Shown: positions 7,652 through 17,344, numbered from the stretch's first letter. The stretch: DNA of 55,472 nt from an uncultured bacterium (GCA_905339405.1 CAJPGC010000013.1:1-55472); one strand, 5' to 3'. The notes: generated by a model from the sequence alone, not told the origin. Program-made: numbers and translations.

Positions 7652-8338
7652 ATGGCATTTCTGAAAACATTTAAAAAAACTGTTAAGTGGTTCAGCCTCG
7701 CTTTCACGGCCGTCTCTTTCATCGTCATGCTGACGCCTTTGTCGAACCGGCTCGCAGCCCCGCTCCTTGTCTCAGAGGGCCCGGCTCAAAAGACCGACGT
7801 GATAGCGGTGCTCGGCGGGGGCGCTTACGCCAACGGGGTGCTCGGAGGAGCTTCCAACGAAAGGCTTATAAAAGGCGTGCTCCTGTACAGGGAGGGGAGG
7901 GCCCCGAAGATAGTCTTTACCGGAGGGAGCGTCCTTGAACTTAAGGCGAAGCTCAACCACACCGTCCTGGGCTCGGTGGATGCCGCCGCTGGCAAGTTCA
8001 CCGAGGCGGGGCTGATGCGGGACATTGTCACCGGCATGGGCGTGCCTTCTACCGATTGCATCGTCGAGGACAAGTCGCTAAGCACCTTCGAGAACTTGAG
8101 GAACCTCAAGGCCTACATGGACGGGAACGGGCTCTTGACGGCGACCATAGTGAGCTCGCCTCTTCATATGAAAAGGACGGAGCTCATTGCCAGAAAGCTC
8201 GGTTTGGAGTTTACACTCTCTCCGGCGTTCGACGCTACCATGCACAGGACTACGCCGATAGCGCGAATCCATCTCATGAGGGACGTGTTATGGGAGTACG
8301 CCGCTTTAGGGCTTTACTGGATGAGGGGGCAGGTCTGA
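7652..8338 (+). CDS. DUF218 (YdcF/SanA/ElyC-type) membrane-anchored protein
   Basis: This 228-residue protein has one N-terminal membrane segment (about 14-36) and then a DUF218 domain, as in SanA, YdcF and ElyC, which are linked to envelope integrity. Visible motifs are DVIAVLGGG, NERLIKGVLLYREG, KIVFTGG and the late SSPLHMKR. Length and layout suit the family. It stands alone, with its stop two bases from the convergent deacetylase-like gene. The molecular activity of the family is not firmly known. Confidence 0.85.
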   Translation: MAFLKTFKKTVKWFSLAFTAVSFIVMLTPLSNRLAAPLLVSEGPAQKTDVIAVLGGGAYANGVLGGASNERLIKGVLLYREGRAPKIVFTGGSVLELKAKLNHTVLGSVDAAAGKFTEAGLMRDIVTGMGVPSTDCIVEDKSLSTFENLRNLKAYMDGNGLLTATIVSSPLHMKRTELIARKLGLEFTLSPAFDATMHRTTPIARIHLMRDVLWEYAALGLYWMRGQV

Positions 8339-8339
8339 G

Positions 8340-9287
8340 CTATCTGCCGATTGCTTCCCTTAAGGGCAGGAACCGCAGCTCGCCAAGCTCTGAGCTCTTT
8401 TTTTTCTCACCGTAAAATTCGAGAAGCTTCTTTACGCCTTCGGGCTCGTTCCCGTTCCCGTGGACGAGTATTATCGAACCTTCACGGGGCTTGCCTCCCT
8501 TGGCGAGCCACGCGTCAGCGCCCACCGGTATGAGGAAAAGATTTTTTAGCTTCTCCAGGAGACCCTTGTCCGCTACCAGCCCAGGGAAGCGGAAAAAGGG
8601 TGAGGGGAGGAGCCCTCTTTTAATGAGCGCCAGCTCGTCTTCGAGCACCTCTTTTTCAAAATCCACTCCGGGCTTCAGGAGGAAGTTATCTTCCAGGGGC
8701 TTGTCCCTGTCATAGGGGTGGCTGAAGCTGTGGTTGACCCAGGTTATCGAAAGGTCCCCCTTTTTTTCCATCCCCAATATCCACGCGAGCTCGTCCTCGT
8801 GCCTTTCCATCCACATCCCGCTTACAGCTATCGCGATCGGCAGCGGCCTGTCTTTCATGTGCGGCTCTCCGATTGCAGCCTTGAAGAGCTCCATGTCCAT
8901 CTTTTTCGTCGAAGGGCACAGGTCGACGGTAAGGAAAAGCCCGCTGCCTCCGCGCGTCAACCCGCTGTCCTGAAGCCCTGCCGCAGGCGCGTTATATTTT
9001 TCCAGGGCAACGGCGTAAGGGGTGGACTTCCATTGCCCGTCGTCGTCGGCTTTGCCCAGTTCAGGGCCTTCGATGAGGGCCGTGGCAAAGCTCTCCGGCT
9101 CTACAGTCAGGTACCTCGTCCTCGGCCCTTCGGTAAGCCGCCTGATTGCTATTCGCAGCACGCCCTGGCTGTCGCGGGCTGGCTTGAAGACGGCCTTGTA
9201 CTCGGCCCCGGCAAAGGACGGAGCGAGCCACTGCGCCGCCATGAGGACTGCAAAAAGAAGAGCGGCCTGGTATCTCACATTATCCAC
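8340..9287 (-). CDS. Exported polysaccharide deacetylase-like (NodB-fold) protein
   Basis: The 315-residue product begins with a signal peptide (LLFAVLMAAQWLAPSFAGA). From about residue 115 it resembles a NodB-homology domain: LFLTVDLCPS stands where TFDDGP is expected, WVNHSFSHPYD supplies the paired His, FFRFPGL matches the arginine motif, and SIILVHGNG the last motif. The first motif keeps one Asp only, so metal-dependent deacetylation may be altered or lost. The start is GTG and overlaps the end of the AEC gene by 13 bases, suggesting coupled translation. The substrate is unknown. Confidence 0.65.
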   Translation of the reverse strand: MDNVRYQAALLFAVLMAAQWLAPSFAGAEYKAVFKPARDSQGVLRIAIRRLTEGPRTRYLTVEPESFATALIEGPELGKADDDGQWKSTPYAVALEKYNAPAAGLQDSGLTRGGSGLFLTVDLCPSTKKMDMELFKAAIGEPHMKDRPLPIAIAVSGMWMERHEDELAWILGMEKKGDLSITWVNHSFSHPYDRDKPLEDNFLLKPGVDFEKEVLEDELALIKRGLLPSPFFRFPGLVADKGLLEKLKNLFLIPVGADAWLAKGGKPREGSIILVHGNGNEPEGVKKLLEFYGEKKKSSELGELRFLPLREAIGR

Positions 9288-10153
9288 ATGAGGATTAGGG
9301 GAGTAGTGACTACGCTCGCAAGGGTGGAGAGCGCGACGGTGGAGGCGACGAGGTCGCTGTCGACCTTGTACTTCCTGCTCACCACGAAGTTTATGACCGC
9401 GGCTGGCATTCCTGATGACAGGAGTATGACCTTCTGGTTTATGCCCTCTATTCCGAAAAGCGTGACCACGGCCCAGGCTATTGCGACCCCTCCTCCTATG
9501 CGGAGGACCGTCCCGGCTATCGATACGCCGGGGTAGGCGAGCCTTGCCGAATAGAGCCCGTAGCCGAGGCTGACCTGCATGATGGGGATCGTGGCCGCCC
9601 CGAGCATGTCGAAGGTCGTGATGAGAGGCTCGGGGAGTCTAATGCCGCCGAGGTTCAGGGATATGCCAATGCCGGCCGCGTAGATGAGCGGCAGCTTGAA
9701 CATCTCCACGAACCCGCCCTTGCCCTTGGCGATGTAGATACCGAGAGAGTAGACCATCAGGCTCACCGCTATGTAGTAGAGCACCGCTACAGTAAGGCCT
9801 TCGGGGCCGAACGCCAGGAGCGCAAGCGGAAATGACATGTTCCCGGAGTTCATGAACATGACGGGCAGGTAGAAGCCCCTGAGGTCGCGCTTTTTCACCA
9901 GCGTAAGGTATATGAAGGCCAGGAGGCCGGTGCCGAGAATGACGATTATGGCCGAAAGGCTCACAACGGCAAGGTCGTCGAGCACGAGCTGTTTCTTCGA
10001 AAGCGAGGATATGACGAGCGCGGGGATGGTAAGGTAGAGGAGCACCTCGATTATGGGCTCGAGGCTTATCTTCCTGAACGCGGCAAAGAGATACCCTATG
10101 CCGATTATGCAGAAGACCGGGAAGACTATCTCTAGGGCTTTGAGTATGGCCAT
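9275..10153 (-). CDS. AEC-family (auxin-efflux-carrier type) transporter
   Basis: This 292-residue inner-membrane protein has about ten hydrophobic segments arranged as two inverted halves, with the family's central NSGNMSFPLALLAFG and the later GMPAAVINFVVSRKY. Bacterial members move malate, malonate or other carboxylates, but the substrate cannot be read from sequence. ATG 10153 is forced by a stop just upstream; it lies at the end of the T-tract of the terminator that follows the pyruvate carboxylase genes and has no ribosome binding site. It may be expressed by read-through. It overlaps the downstream deacetylase-like gene. Confidence 0.85.
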   Translation of the reverse strand: MAILKALEIVFPVFCIIGIGYLFAAFRKISLEPIIEVLLYLTIPALVISSLSKKQLVLDDLAVVSLSAIIVILGTGLLAFIYLTLVKKRDLRGFYLPVMFMNSGNMSFPLALLAFGPEGLTVAVLYYIAVSLMVYSLGIYIAKGKGGFVEMFKLPLIYAAGIGISLNLGGIRLPEPLITTFDMLGAATIPIMQVSLGYGLYSARLAYPGVSIAGTVLRIGGGVAIAWAVVTLFGIEGINQKVILLSSGMPAAVINFVVSRKYKVDSDLVASTVALSTLASVVTTPLILMWIM

Positions 10154-10158
10154 TTTTT

Positions 10159-10195
10159 AAAAAAATGGGGCGGAAAAGCATACTTTCCGCCCCAT
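10159..10195 (-). terminator. Intrinsic terminator after the pyruvate carboxylase genes
   Basis: On the minus strand ATGGGGCGGAAA and TTTCCGCCCCAT form a 12-bp stem followed by a run of seven T. It is directly upstream of the AEC start codon at 10153. Confidence 0.9.
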
Positions 10196-10245
10196 ATCCG
10201 AGGTTTGTTATGTGGGCCCGGCAAATGCCGGGCAGCCCTGGCAGG

Positions 10246-12144
10246 TTATTCCTTCTCGACTTCCATGAGCGTCTCGTCGGGGTTGACCGAGTCGCCTACT
10301 TTCACGAGTATCTTCTTCACGACGCCGCTTATGGGCGTGTGCACTTCGTTCTCCATCTTCATGGCCTCAACCGTAAGGACGGTGTCTCCCTCGGCCACCT
10401 TGCCGCCCACGGCGACCTTTATCGAAGTCACCTTGCCCGGTATCGGCGTGGTGACGTCGCCTTCTTTCCTGGCCTTGGGCCTTATGGACTGGGTTATGGA
10501 CGGCCTCTCTATCTCTCCGGCCGTCGTCGGTATGACTTCCGTGAGAGATTCTATCATGACCTCTTCGAGCCTGTTGTCGATGGAGATGAAAAACGGCCTC
10601 TTGCCCTCGACCTTGTGGCCTGCGCCCGCGACTTTTATCTTGTAGGTCTCTCCGTGCACCGTGACGTTGAACTCGCTGGGCGCAAGATGCGGCACGGTGT
10701 GCTCCGCCGGTGCCGCGTATTCGAGCTCGAGGGGCTCGGGCTCAAGCTTGCCGTTCTCCCTCTGCTCGAAGAACTCCATGGCCACTATCGGGAAGAGGGC
10801 GTAGGAAAGCACGTCCTCGATCGATTTCGCCTTGCCGTCGATGTCCCTTATGAGCTTGTCGAGCTCGGGCTCGAGGAGGTCGGCGGGCCTGCACGTTATG
10901 GGCTTTTCGTCCCCTATGGCGAGCTTCCTTGCGGTCTCGTCGATAGGGCCCGGGGCCTTGCCGTAAAGCCCCTTGAAGTAGTTCCTGGTCTCGCTCGTTA
11001 TGACCTTGTACCTTTCGCCCATGAGGACGTTCAAGGTGGCCTGCGTGCCGACGACCTGGCTAGTTGGCGTCACTAGAGGAGGGTAGCCCATGTCCTTCCT
11101 GACCTTGGGTATCTCCTCGAAGACGTCGTTCATCTTGTCCAGGGCGTTCTGCTCTTTCAGCTGGTTGGCGAGGTTCGATATCATGCCGCCCGGTATCTGT
11201 ACGACCAAAGTCCTGGGGTTGATGGCGGTGTACTCGCTCTCATAGCGTTTGTACTTCTTCCTTGTGTCCCTGAACCTGTCCGCTATGTCGGAAAGCACCC
11301 CGAGGTCGAGGCCGGTGTCGTAGGGCGTGTCCTTGAGGGCCGCCACTATGCTCTCCGTCGGCGGCTGCGAAGTGCCGGACGCGAGCGAGGAGAGGGCGGT
11401 GTCGATTATGTTCGCTCCAGCCTCAATGGCCTTCAGGTAGCTCATCGCCGCCAGCCCCGAGGAGTCGTGCGAGTGTATGTGTATGGGGAGGGTCACTTTC
11501 TCCCTCATTTTCGATACGAGGTCGTAGACGGCGCCGGGCGTCAGGAGGCCCGCCATGTCCTTTATGCATATCGTGTCCGCGCCCATCTTGACGAGCTTTT
11601 GCGCGAGGTCAACGAAGCCCTCGTGCGTGTGCACCGGGCTCGTCGTGTAGCATATCGTCGCCTCGACCATGGCCTTGGCGTCCTTGGCAGCTTTTACCGC
11701 GACCTCGATGTTCCTGGTGTCGTTCAGCGCGTCGAATATCCTGAAGACGTCGATGCCGTTCTTGGCGGCCCGCTCGACGAACTTTCTCACGACGTCGTCG
11801 GGGTAGTGCCTGTAGCCGACGAGGTTCTGCCCGCGAAGCAGCATCTGGAGCCTGGTGTTCGGGATGACCTTGCGGAGCGTCTTGAGCCTCTCCCAGGGGT
11901 CTTCCTTCAAAAACCTCAGGCAGGCGTCGAAGGTGGCCCCGCCCCAGACCTCGAGCGACCAGTAGCCTACCTTGTCAAGCAGGGGGGCTATCTCGAGCAT
12001 GTCCTCGGTCCTCATCCTGGTCGCCAGGAGCGACTGGTGAGAGTCCCTGAGGATGGTGTCGGTTATGTTTGTCCTCCTGCCGGCCCCCGGCTTTTCCTTC
12101 AGGGGCGTCTTCGAGGTCGTTGCGTTGCTGGTCTTGTTCGGCAT
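10246..12144 (-). CDS. pycB: Pyruvate carboxylase subunit B / oxaloacetate decarboxylase alpha-type, biotinylated
   Basis: This 632-residue protein carries the carboxyltransferase domain (about 25-300, with DTILRDSHQSLLATRMRT and HSHDSSGLA), the conserved PYC/OADA domain (about 320-510) and a C-terminal biotinyl domain. The biotinylated lysine is in EAMKMENE (K596). Together with the upstream biotin carboxylase it makes a two-subunit, ATP-dependent pyruvate carboxylase that forms oxaloacetate, an anaplerotic reaction. A sodium-pump oxaloacetate decarboxylase is less likely because no beta or gamma subunit is nearby. It starts 17 bases after subunit A ends and has a GGAGAG site. Confidence 0.9.
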   Translation of the reverse strand: MPNKTSNATTSKTPLKEKPGAGRRTNITDTILRDSHQSLLATRMRTEDMLEIAPLLDKVGYWSLEVWGGATFDACLRFLKEDPWERLKTLRKVIPNTRLQMLLRGQNLVGYRHYPDDVVRKFVERAAKNGIDVFRIFDALNDTRNIEVAVKAAKDAKAMVEATICYTTSPVHTHEGFVDLAQKLVKMGADTICIKDMAGLLTPGAVYDLVSKMREKVTLPIHIHSHDSSGLAAMSYLKAIEAGANIIDTALSSLASGTSQPPTESIVAALKDTPYDTGLDLGVLSDIADRFRDTRKKYKRYESEYTAINPRTLVVQIPGGMISNLANQLKEQNALDKMNDVFEEIPKVRKDMGYPPLVTPTSQVVGTQATLNVLMGERYKVITSETRNYFKGLYGKAPGPIDETARKLAIGDEKPITCRPADLLEPELDKLIRDIDGKAKSIEDVLSYALFPIVAMEFFEQRENGKLEPEPLELEYAAPAEHTVPHLAPSEFNVTVHGETYKIKVAGAGHKVEGKRPFFISIDNRLEEVMIESLTEVIPTTAGEIERPSITQSIRPKARKEGDVTTPIPGKVTSIKVAVGGKVAEGDTVLTVEAMKMENEVHTPISGVVKKILVKVGDSVNPDETLMEVEKE

Positions 12145-12161
12145 GAGAATCTCTCCGTCTT

Positions 12162-13592
12162 TTATAAACCGTGATGGGCCGCTATCGCGGCGGCTATGGC
12201 CGCGACAAGGTCGGTCGGCTCGCCGTATTCGTCGTAGTCCATTAGGCCGGGCTTCCTGTCGATGAAGCCCGTGTCGAAGTCGCCCTTTCTGAAATCAGGG
12301 TCTTCCATTATCTTCCTGAGGAAGGGTATCGTCGTCTTTACTCCCCTTATCACGAACTCCTCGAGGCAGCGGTTCATCCTCGCGACCGTCTCGTTCCAGG
12401 TGGTGCCGCGCACGACGAGCTTGGCCACAAGGGAATCGTAGCAGCTCGGTATTATGAAGTCCTTGTATATGGCCCCGTCTATCCTTACGCCTATGCCGCC
12501 GGGCGAATAATAGGCCGTGACCCTGCCGAAGGAGGGGAAGAAGTTGTTTTTCGGGTCCTCGGCGCAGATGCGGCATTCCATGGCGAAACCTGTGACCTTT
12601 ACGTCTTCCTGCGTGAAGCCCAGCGGCAGTCCCGCCGCGACCTCAATCTGCTTTTTCACCAGGTCTATGCCCGTGACCTCTTCGGTGATGGGGTGCTCGA
12701 CCTGTATCCTCGTGTTCATCTCGAGGAAGTAGAAGTTCCTGTCGGAGTCCACGAGGAACTCGACGGTTCCCGCGTTGGTGTAGTTGGCGGCTTTGGCGGC
12801 CTTTACGGCTGCCTCTCCCATCCTCCTCCTCAGGTCCTCGTCGAGGATGAGGGAGGGGGTTATCTCTATTAGCTTCTGGTGGCGCCTCTGTATCGAGCAG
12901 TCCCTTTCGCCGAGGTGGACGGTGTTGCCGAACTTGTCGGCGAAGACCTGGAACTCGATGTGGTGCGGCTTTTCAAGGAACTTCTCTAGGAAGACCTCAG
13001 AGACGCCGAAGGCTGCCCCGGCCTCTTTCCTCGCCGTGGTGATGGCGTCGATGAGCTCTTTTTCGTTCCTCGCGACGCGAAGCCCCCTGCCGCCGCCGCC
13101 GCCCGAGGCTTTGACCATTATGGGGTAGCCTATCTCTTTGGCGAAAGCAATCGCCTCGTCGACGTCTTTAATCGACTCTTCCGTGCCGGGGAGTATGGGG
13201 ACTTCGGCCTTCTTCATCATGTTCCTGGCCATGATCTTGTCGCCCATGTCGGTTATGGTCTGGCTGGAGGGGCCTATGAAGGTGATGCCCTTCTTCTCGC
13301 ACAGATGGGGGAACTTCGGGTTCTCCGAGAGAAAGCCGTAGCCCGGGTGTATGGCGTCCACGCCTACCTTGGTGGCGAGGTCGACGAGCCTGTGTATGTT
13401 GAGGTACCCCTGTATGGGGCCGGGGCCGACCATGTACGACTCGTCGGCCTTCTTGACGTAAAGGGATGTGGCGTCCTCTTCGGAATAGATGGCGACAGTG
13501 GGTATTCCGAGCTCTTTGCAGGCCCTGATGACCCTTGTGGCAATCTCGCCTCTGTTGGCTATGAGTACTTTTTTAAACAGCTGTGGCATCAT
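12162..13592 (-). CDS. pycA: Biotin carboxylase subunit A of pyruvate carboxylase
   Basis: This 476-residue ATP-grasp enzyme carboxylates the biotin carried by subunit B using ATP and bicarbonate. Motifs seen are the N-terminal KKVLIANRGEIATRV, the glycine-rich KASGGGGGRG ATP loop, ERDCSIQRRHQK and EMNTRIQVEHP. The C-terminal part is the biotin carboxylase C domain. An in-frame TTG lies at 13616, but ATG 13592 directly follows CCCGGAG and matches the usual N-terminus. AccC of acetyl-CoA carboxylase is very similar, but adjacency to the biotinylated carboxyltransferase decides for pyruvate carboxylase. Confidence 0.9.
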   Translation of the reverse strand: MMPQLFKKVLIANRGEIATRVIRACKELGIPTVAIYSEEDATSLYVKKADESYMVGPGPIQGYLNIHRLVDLATKVGVDAIHPGYGFLSENPKFPHLCEKKGITFIGPSSQTITDMGDKIMARNMMKKAEVPILPGTEESIKDVDEAIAFAKEIGYPIMVKASGGGGGRGLRVARNEKELIDAITTARKEAGAAFGVSEVFLEKFLEKPHHIEFQVFADKFGNTVHLGERDCSIQRRHQKLIEITPSLILDEDLRRRMGEAAVKAAKAANYTNAGTVEFLVDSDRNFYFLEMNTRIQVEHPITEEVTGIDLVKKQIEVAAGLPLGFTQEDVKVTGFAMECRICAEDPKNNFFPSFGRVTAYYSPGGIGVRIDGAIYKDFIIPSCYDSLVAKLVVRGTTWNETVARMNRCLEEFVIRGVKTTIPFLRKIMEDPDFRKGDFDTGFIDRKPGLMDYDEYGEPTDLVAAIAAAIAAHHGL

Positions 13593-13685
13593 CGGCTCCG
13601 GGTATTGGTGGTACAAACGCCAAACAAATATTTACCCAATAAACACCAGTTAAGTCAAGGAAATAACTCTTCTGGTCTGTCCCTT

Positions 13686-15080
13686 TCAGGCTCCCTGCAT
13701 GCGCTGGAGAGCCGCCTCTATCCTCTTTATGACGAGCTCTTTTCCCATCGCGCTCATGGTCTCGAAAATGCCGGGGCTCACGGTCCCTCCGGTGAGGGCG
13801 ACCCTCACGGGCTGGGCGAGCTTGCCGAGCTTCATGTCTTTTTCAGCGAGGAGGACGCCGAAGGCCGCCTCGATTTCGTCGTGACCGAAAGAGGCGAGGG
13901 CAGAAAGCCTGTTTTTCAGTTCCTCGAAAAGCTGCGCGTTCTCGGGTATCAGGAACTTTTCGGCCGCCTTGGGGTCGTACTCTATATCGTCCTTGAAGTA
14001 AAAGAGGGACGAGTCGGCCATCTCCTTCAAAGTCCTGGCCCTCTCCTGGAGGGTCTTCACTATCGCCGCCAGCCTGCCGTCGCCTTCGGCCTCTATGCCG
14101 TGCTCCTTCAGGAACGGCAGGAGCAGCCCCGAGAGCTCTTCTGGTTTCGATGCCTTTATGTAGTGCTGGTTCAGCCAGAGGAGCTTTTCCGGGTTGAATA
14201 CGCCCGAGGACTTGCCGACGCTGTCCAGGGAGAACTTCTCGACTAGCTCTTCGATCGAGAATATCTCCTGGTCGCCGTGCGACCAGCCGAGCCTGGCGAG
14301 GTAGTTGACGAGGGCGTGGGGCAGGTAGCCCATTTCCTTATACGCCATGACAGAGGTCGCGCCGTGGCGCTTGGAGAGCCTCGTCTTGTCCGACCCGAGT
14401 ATCATCGGCAGGTGCGCGAATATTGGCAGTTCGTGGCCGAGGGCCTTGTAAAGGAGCATCTGCTTGGGCGTGTTGTTAATATGGTCGTCGCCCCTTATGA
14501 CGTGGGTTATGTCCATTGTCGCGTCGTCGACCACGACGCAGAAGTTGTACGTGGGCGTGCCGTCGCTCCGGAGGATGATGAGGTCTTCTATCTCGGAGTT
14601 CTCGAACGATATGACGCCCTTTATCTCGTCCTTGAACGAGGTGACTCCGGGTGGCACCCTGAACCTCAGGGCGTAGGGGGCGGAAGGATTGTCTTTCCTG
14701 TCCCTGCACCTTCCGTCGTAGCGGGGCGGCCTGCCTTCTTTCATGGCCGCTTCCCTTCTTGCCTCGAGCTCGGCCGGAGTGCACCAGCACCTGTAGACCA
14801 ACCCCTTTTCGAGGAGCTCGGCGGCGAACTTCCTGTACTCGTCGAACCTCTGGCTCTGGAAGAACGGCCCTTCGTCCCACGTGAGGCCGAGCCATTCCAT
14901 GCCGTCGAGTATGGCCTGTATAGATTCCTTCGTGCTCCGGGCGACGTCTGTGTCCTCAATCCTCAAAATGAACTTGCCGCCGTGCTTTTTGGCGTAGAGC
15001 CAGCTGAAAAGGGCTGTCCTGGCCCCTCCGATGTGCAGATAGCCTGTGGGGCTCGGGGCAAAACGTGTACGGACCTTCAA
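13686..15080 (-). CDS. gltX: Glutamyl-tRNA synthetase
   Basis: This 464-residue class I synthetase charges tRNA-Glu (and in many deltaproteobacteria also tRNA-Gln before amidation). The HIGH signature is in [11 protein letters not shown] (residues 10-20) and the KMSKS equivalent is [11 protein letters not shown]. Length is normal. The start is TTG at 15080: no ATG is available, and an excellent AGGAGG lies nine bases upstream. It is followed by the pyruvate carboxylase genes on the same strand after a 93-base gap. Confidence 0.95.
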   Translation of the reverse strand: MKVRTRFAPSPTGYLHIGGARTALFSWLYAKKHGGKFILRIEDTDVARSTKESIQAILDGMEWLGLTWDEGPFFQSQRFDEYRKFAAELLEKGLVYRCWCTPAELEARREAAMKEGRPPRYDGRCRDRKDNPSAPYALRFRVPPGVTSFKDEIKGVISFENSEIEDLIILRSDGTPTYNFCVVVDDATMDITHVIRGDDHINNTPKQMLLYKALGHELPIFAHLPMILGSDKTRLSKRHGATSVMAYKEMGYLPHALVNYLARLGWSHGDQEIFSIEELVEKFSLDSVGKSSGVFNPEKLLWLNQHYIKASKPEELSGLLLPFLKEHGIEAEGDGRLAAIVKTLQERARTLKEMADSSLFYFKDDIEYDPKAAEKFLIPENAQLFEELKNRLSALASFGHDEIEAAFGVLLAEKDMKLGKLAQPVRVALTGGTVSPGIFETMSAMGKELVIKRIEAALQRMQGA

Positions 15081-15301
15081 TTAATAAAACCTCCTGAAAA
15101 TTTAAGGGGGAAAACCACCCCTGAAGTCTGCGTGTGCGGGATATTGCCCAAACCTTTGATTTTTGAGGGATTACGGGCAAGGCCATATTAACAGAAGAGA
15201 TGTGGGATGTAAAGGAATTGGAGCTGTTTTCGCATCGGTCGCGCTTGACAGGGCGAACTCAGCCTGTAGAGTTGATTCAAACCCTCATGGGAGGAGCGCA
15301 T

Positions 15302-15712
15302 ATGCTGAAAAAAGGTCTGTTTTTCGTTGCTGTAGCTTCTTTGAACCTTTTCCTGTTTTCGCACACAGAGGCGTGCGATACATCATCCTGCCCGATCTCT
15401 CACAGGAAGATCCACCAGGCCCCCTGGGAGCAGCTCGTGGAGAAGAGCTTTGGGCTGCCTGCGGGCTTCGGAAAGGCCCTCATGACAGAGACCGAGTGGA
15501 TAGAAGAGAAAGTCCTGATGGCCGGGATGACCCAGCACGAGAGGCACTCTCACAAGAAGGCGATGAAAGCACTTCTCATGCGAAAGGCAGATGAACAGGG
15601 GGTGACTGTCCCGGTATTCGGCCCGGCATTCGGTAAAGACAGGGAGTTCAGGAAGGAGAAGGTACTGCCTTTCGAGTACAAGGGCGCGAAGACCGGGATA
15701 GCGGCTAACTGA
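15302..15712 (+). CDS. Small exported protein of unknown function
   Basis: This 136-residue protein has a signal peptide (residues 1-26, KKGLFFVAVASLNLFLF) and a mature part rich in Lys, Glu and His. ATG 15302 follows GGGAGGAGC. The mature chain begins near a Cys (TEACDTSSCP), but the sequence before it is not a good lipobox. I do not recognise the family. No partner gene is evident; the gene is convergent with and overlaps the MEMO1 gene by eight bases. Confidence 0.55.
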   Translation: MLKKGLFFVAVASLNLFLFSHTEACDTSSCPISHRKIHQAPWEQLVEKSFGLPAGFGKALMTETEWIEEKVLMAGMTQHERHSHKKAMKALLMRKADEQGVTVPVFGPAFGKDREFRKEKVLPFEYKGAKTGIAAN

Positions 15713-16520
15713 TGACTATCGCCGCGTAGCCCACGACGGCGTCCATGTCCCCGCTTGTCTCGCCGGAGGTCGCGTAGCTCACGAGGCGGGCTTCACGGCC
15801 GCCTAATGCCTTCGCCGCGAATATGGCGATGGCAGCTGGAAGAAGGCCGCACATGGTAATGTCCTCTTTTTCAGCGGTCTTCAAGAGCCCCTTCGCGTCC
15901 AGGGCCTCTACCCGTTTTATCGCGAGAGCGTCCTTTACCCGGGTCGCGCTGTCCGGCTCGTAGTGGTTCATGTCAGAGCTAACGACGATGAGGACCCGTT
16001 CAGCGGCCTTTGAGACGGCCCTTGCCAGCGCTTTGCCCATCTCTTCGCACTCAGTAACATCCGCCCTCATTATAGTCACCGGGACTATTTTCGCATTTGG
16101 GTTGACCGCGTGTATGAAGGGCAGCTGCACCTCGAGGGAATGCTCCATTATGTGCGCCTCGAAGTCGCTTTTGAAAAGGGGCGAAGAGGCAAGGACGAGG
16201 GAAGCGAGCTTATTGTCGACCTCGACCCTGCCGGTCGGTATCTCCCATGTGCCGGATGGCATGACAGAGGCGCTCGCCCCGAGCCCGGTGTGGTTCGGGC
16301 CGAGGAGGATTATTTTGTCAGGGACGTTGACCATCGAGTAGGCGCGTCCGGCTATTGCCCCAGAGTACATGTACCCGGCGTGCGGGCAGACGACCGCTAT
16401 AGCGTCTTCTTTGGGCCCTTCGGCCAGAAACGAGGCGACTTCTCCGGCAAGAGACGCTTTCGAGCCAGGGTAAAAACGCCCGGCTACGCAGGCTTTCCTG
16501 AGAAATTCTTTTTCGCGCAT
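15705..16520 (-). CDS. MEMO1 family protein (AmmeMemoRadiSam system protein B)
   Basis: This 271-residue protein belongs to the MEMO1 family, related to extradiol dioxygenase-type enzymes. The landmarks are RKACVAGRFYPGS at the start, VCPHAGYMYSG, LLGPNHTG, HIMEHSLEVQLPF and VVSSDMNHYE, which carry the metal-site His residues. In bacteria it is often encoded with an AMMECR1 domain protein and a radical SAM enzyme, but neither is in this window. The function in bacteria is not settled. GAGGAAA precedes the ATG at 16520. Confidence 0.88.
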   Translation of the reverse strand: MREKEFLRKACVAGRFYPGSKASLAGEVASFLAEGPKEDAIAVVCPHAGYMYSGAIAGRAYSMVNVPDKIILLGPNHTGLGASASVMPSGTWEIPTGRVEVDNKLASLVLASSPLFKSDFEAHIMEHSLEVQLPFIHAVNPNAKIVPVTIMRADVTECEEMGKALARAVSKAAERVLIVVSSDMNHYEPDSATRVKDALAIKRVEALDAKGLLKTAEKEDITMCGLLPAAIAIFAAKALGGREARLVSYATSGETSGDMDAVVGYAAIVIS

Positions 16521-16664
16521 GATGGTTTTTCCTCAATAGGACTTTATCAAAGGGGGCAGGCCGTGTAAAGGGCCGCCCCTGCGGTTTCGGCCCCATTTGG
16601 CTGGAGAATGGCTTCTTTTCTGTGTTAAGATGTCACGCTTTACAGAAAAAGGAGCGGAGTTGAG

Positions 16665-17321
16665 ATGAACGGCATAGCTGCGGACCTCGTAATATTCGAC
16701 CTTGACGGAACGCTCATCGATTCGAGCGGCGACATAGCATGGTGCGCCAACAAGACACTTGCGGCTTTCGGTCACGCCGAGATGGACCCCTCGGAGATAG
16801 TCGGCCACATAGGCTGGGGCGTGAAGCCCCTTCTGGAAAAGCTCATGCCGGGGGAGGCGCCCGAGATGATAACCGAGGCCCGCCTCAAGTTCCTCGAGGT
16901 CTACGGCGGCCATCTGGTGGTTGAAACGACCCTCTATCCCGGGGTCGTCGAGCTCCTCGACAGGTTGTCCGGCCAGGGAAAAAAGCTCGCCGTGGTGACG
17001 AACAAGCCCGAAGGGCTCGCTTCAGGCATACTCGACGTCATGAAGCTTTCCGGGTATTTCAAATTGCTCCTCGGCGGGGATTCTCTCCCGAACAGGAAGC
17101 CCCACCCGGAACCGATCGAGAAGGCCATAAAAGAGCTCGGGGCGAAGCCGGACAGGACGATAGTCGTCGGCGACAGCCCTGTGGATTGCGAGGCTGCCAA
17201 GGGCGCGGGAGCCTATGCCATAGGCGCGGCCTACGGCTTCAGGGGAAGGGGCGAGCTCGAGGCCGCCGGATGCGACATAATAGTGGAAGACGTCCCCTCA
17301 TTGAAAACCGCGATCCGCTGA
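16665..17321 (+). CDS. HAD-family hydrolase, phosphoglycolate-phosphatase-like
   Basis: This 218-residue cytoplasmic HAD subfamily IA enzyme shows all catalytic motifs: IFDLDGTLID with the nucleophile D12 and acid D14, a VVTNKPEG motif II/III lysine region and GDSPVDCEAAKGAGA as motif IV. A helical cap lies between residues 16 and 85. Phosphoglycolate phosphatase is the best match by layout, but many HAD-IA enzymes act on several sugar phosphates. GGAGCGGAG precedes the start, and an intrinsic terminator follows. Confidence 0.8.
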   Translation: MNGIAADLVIFDLDGTLIDSSGDIAWCANKTLAAFGHAEMDPSEIVGHIGWGVKPLLEKLMPGEAPEMITEARLKFLEVYGGHLVVETTLYPGVVELLDRLSGQGKKLAVVTNKPEGLASGILDVMKLSGYFKLLLGGDSLPNRKPHPEPIEKAIKELGAKPDRTIVVGDSPVDCEAAKGAGAYAIGAAYGFRGRGELEAAGCDIIVEDVPSLKTAIR

Positions 17322-17344
17322 CATCTCCCATATCTGCTATACTT

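Noticed and set aside
10246-12144. Sodium-pumping oxaloacetate decarboxylase alpha subunit
   Set aside because: No membrane beta or gamma subunit is adjacent, whereas a biotin carboxylase gene is; pyruvate carboxylase is the better reading.
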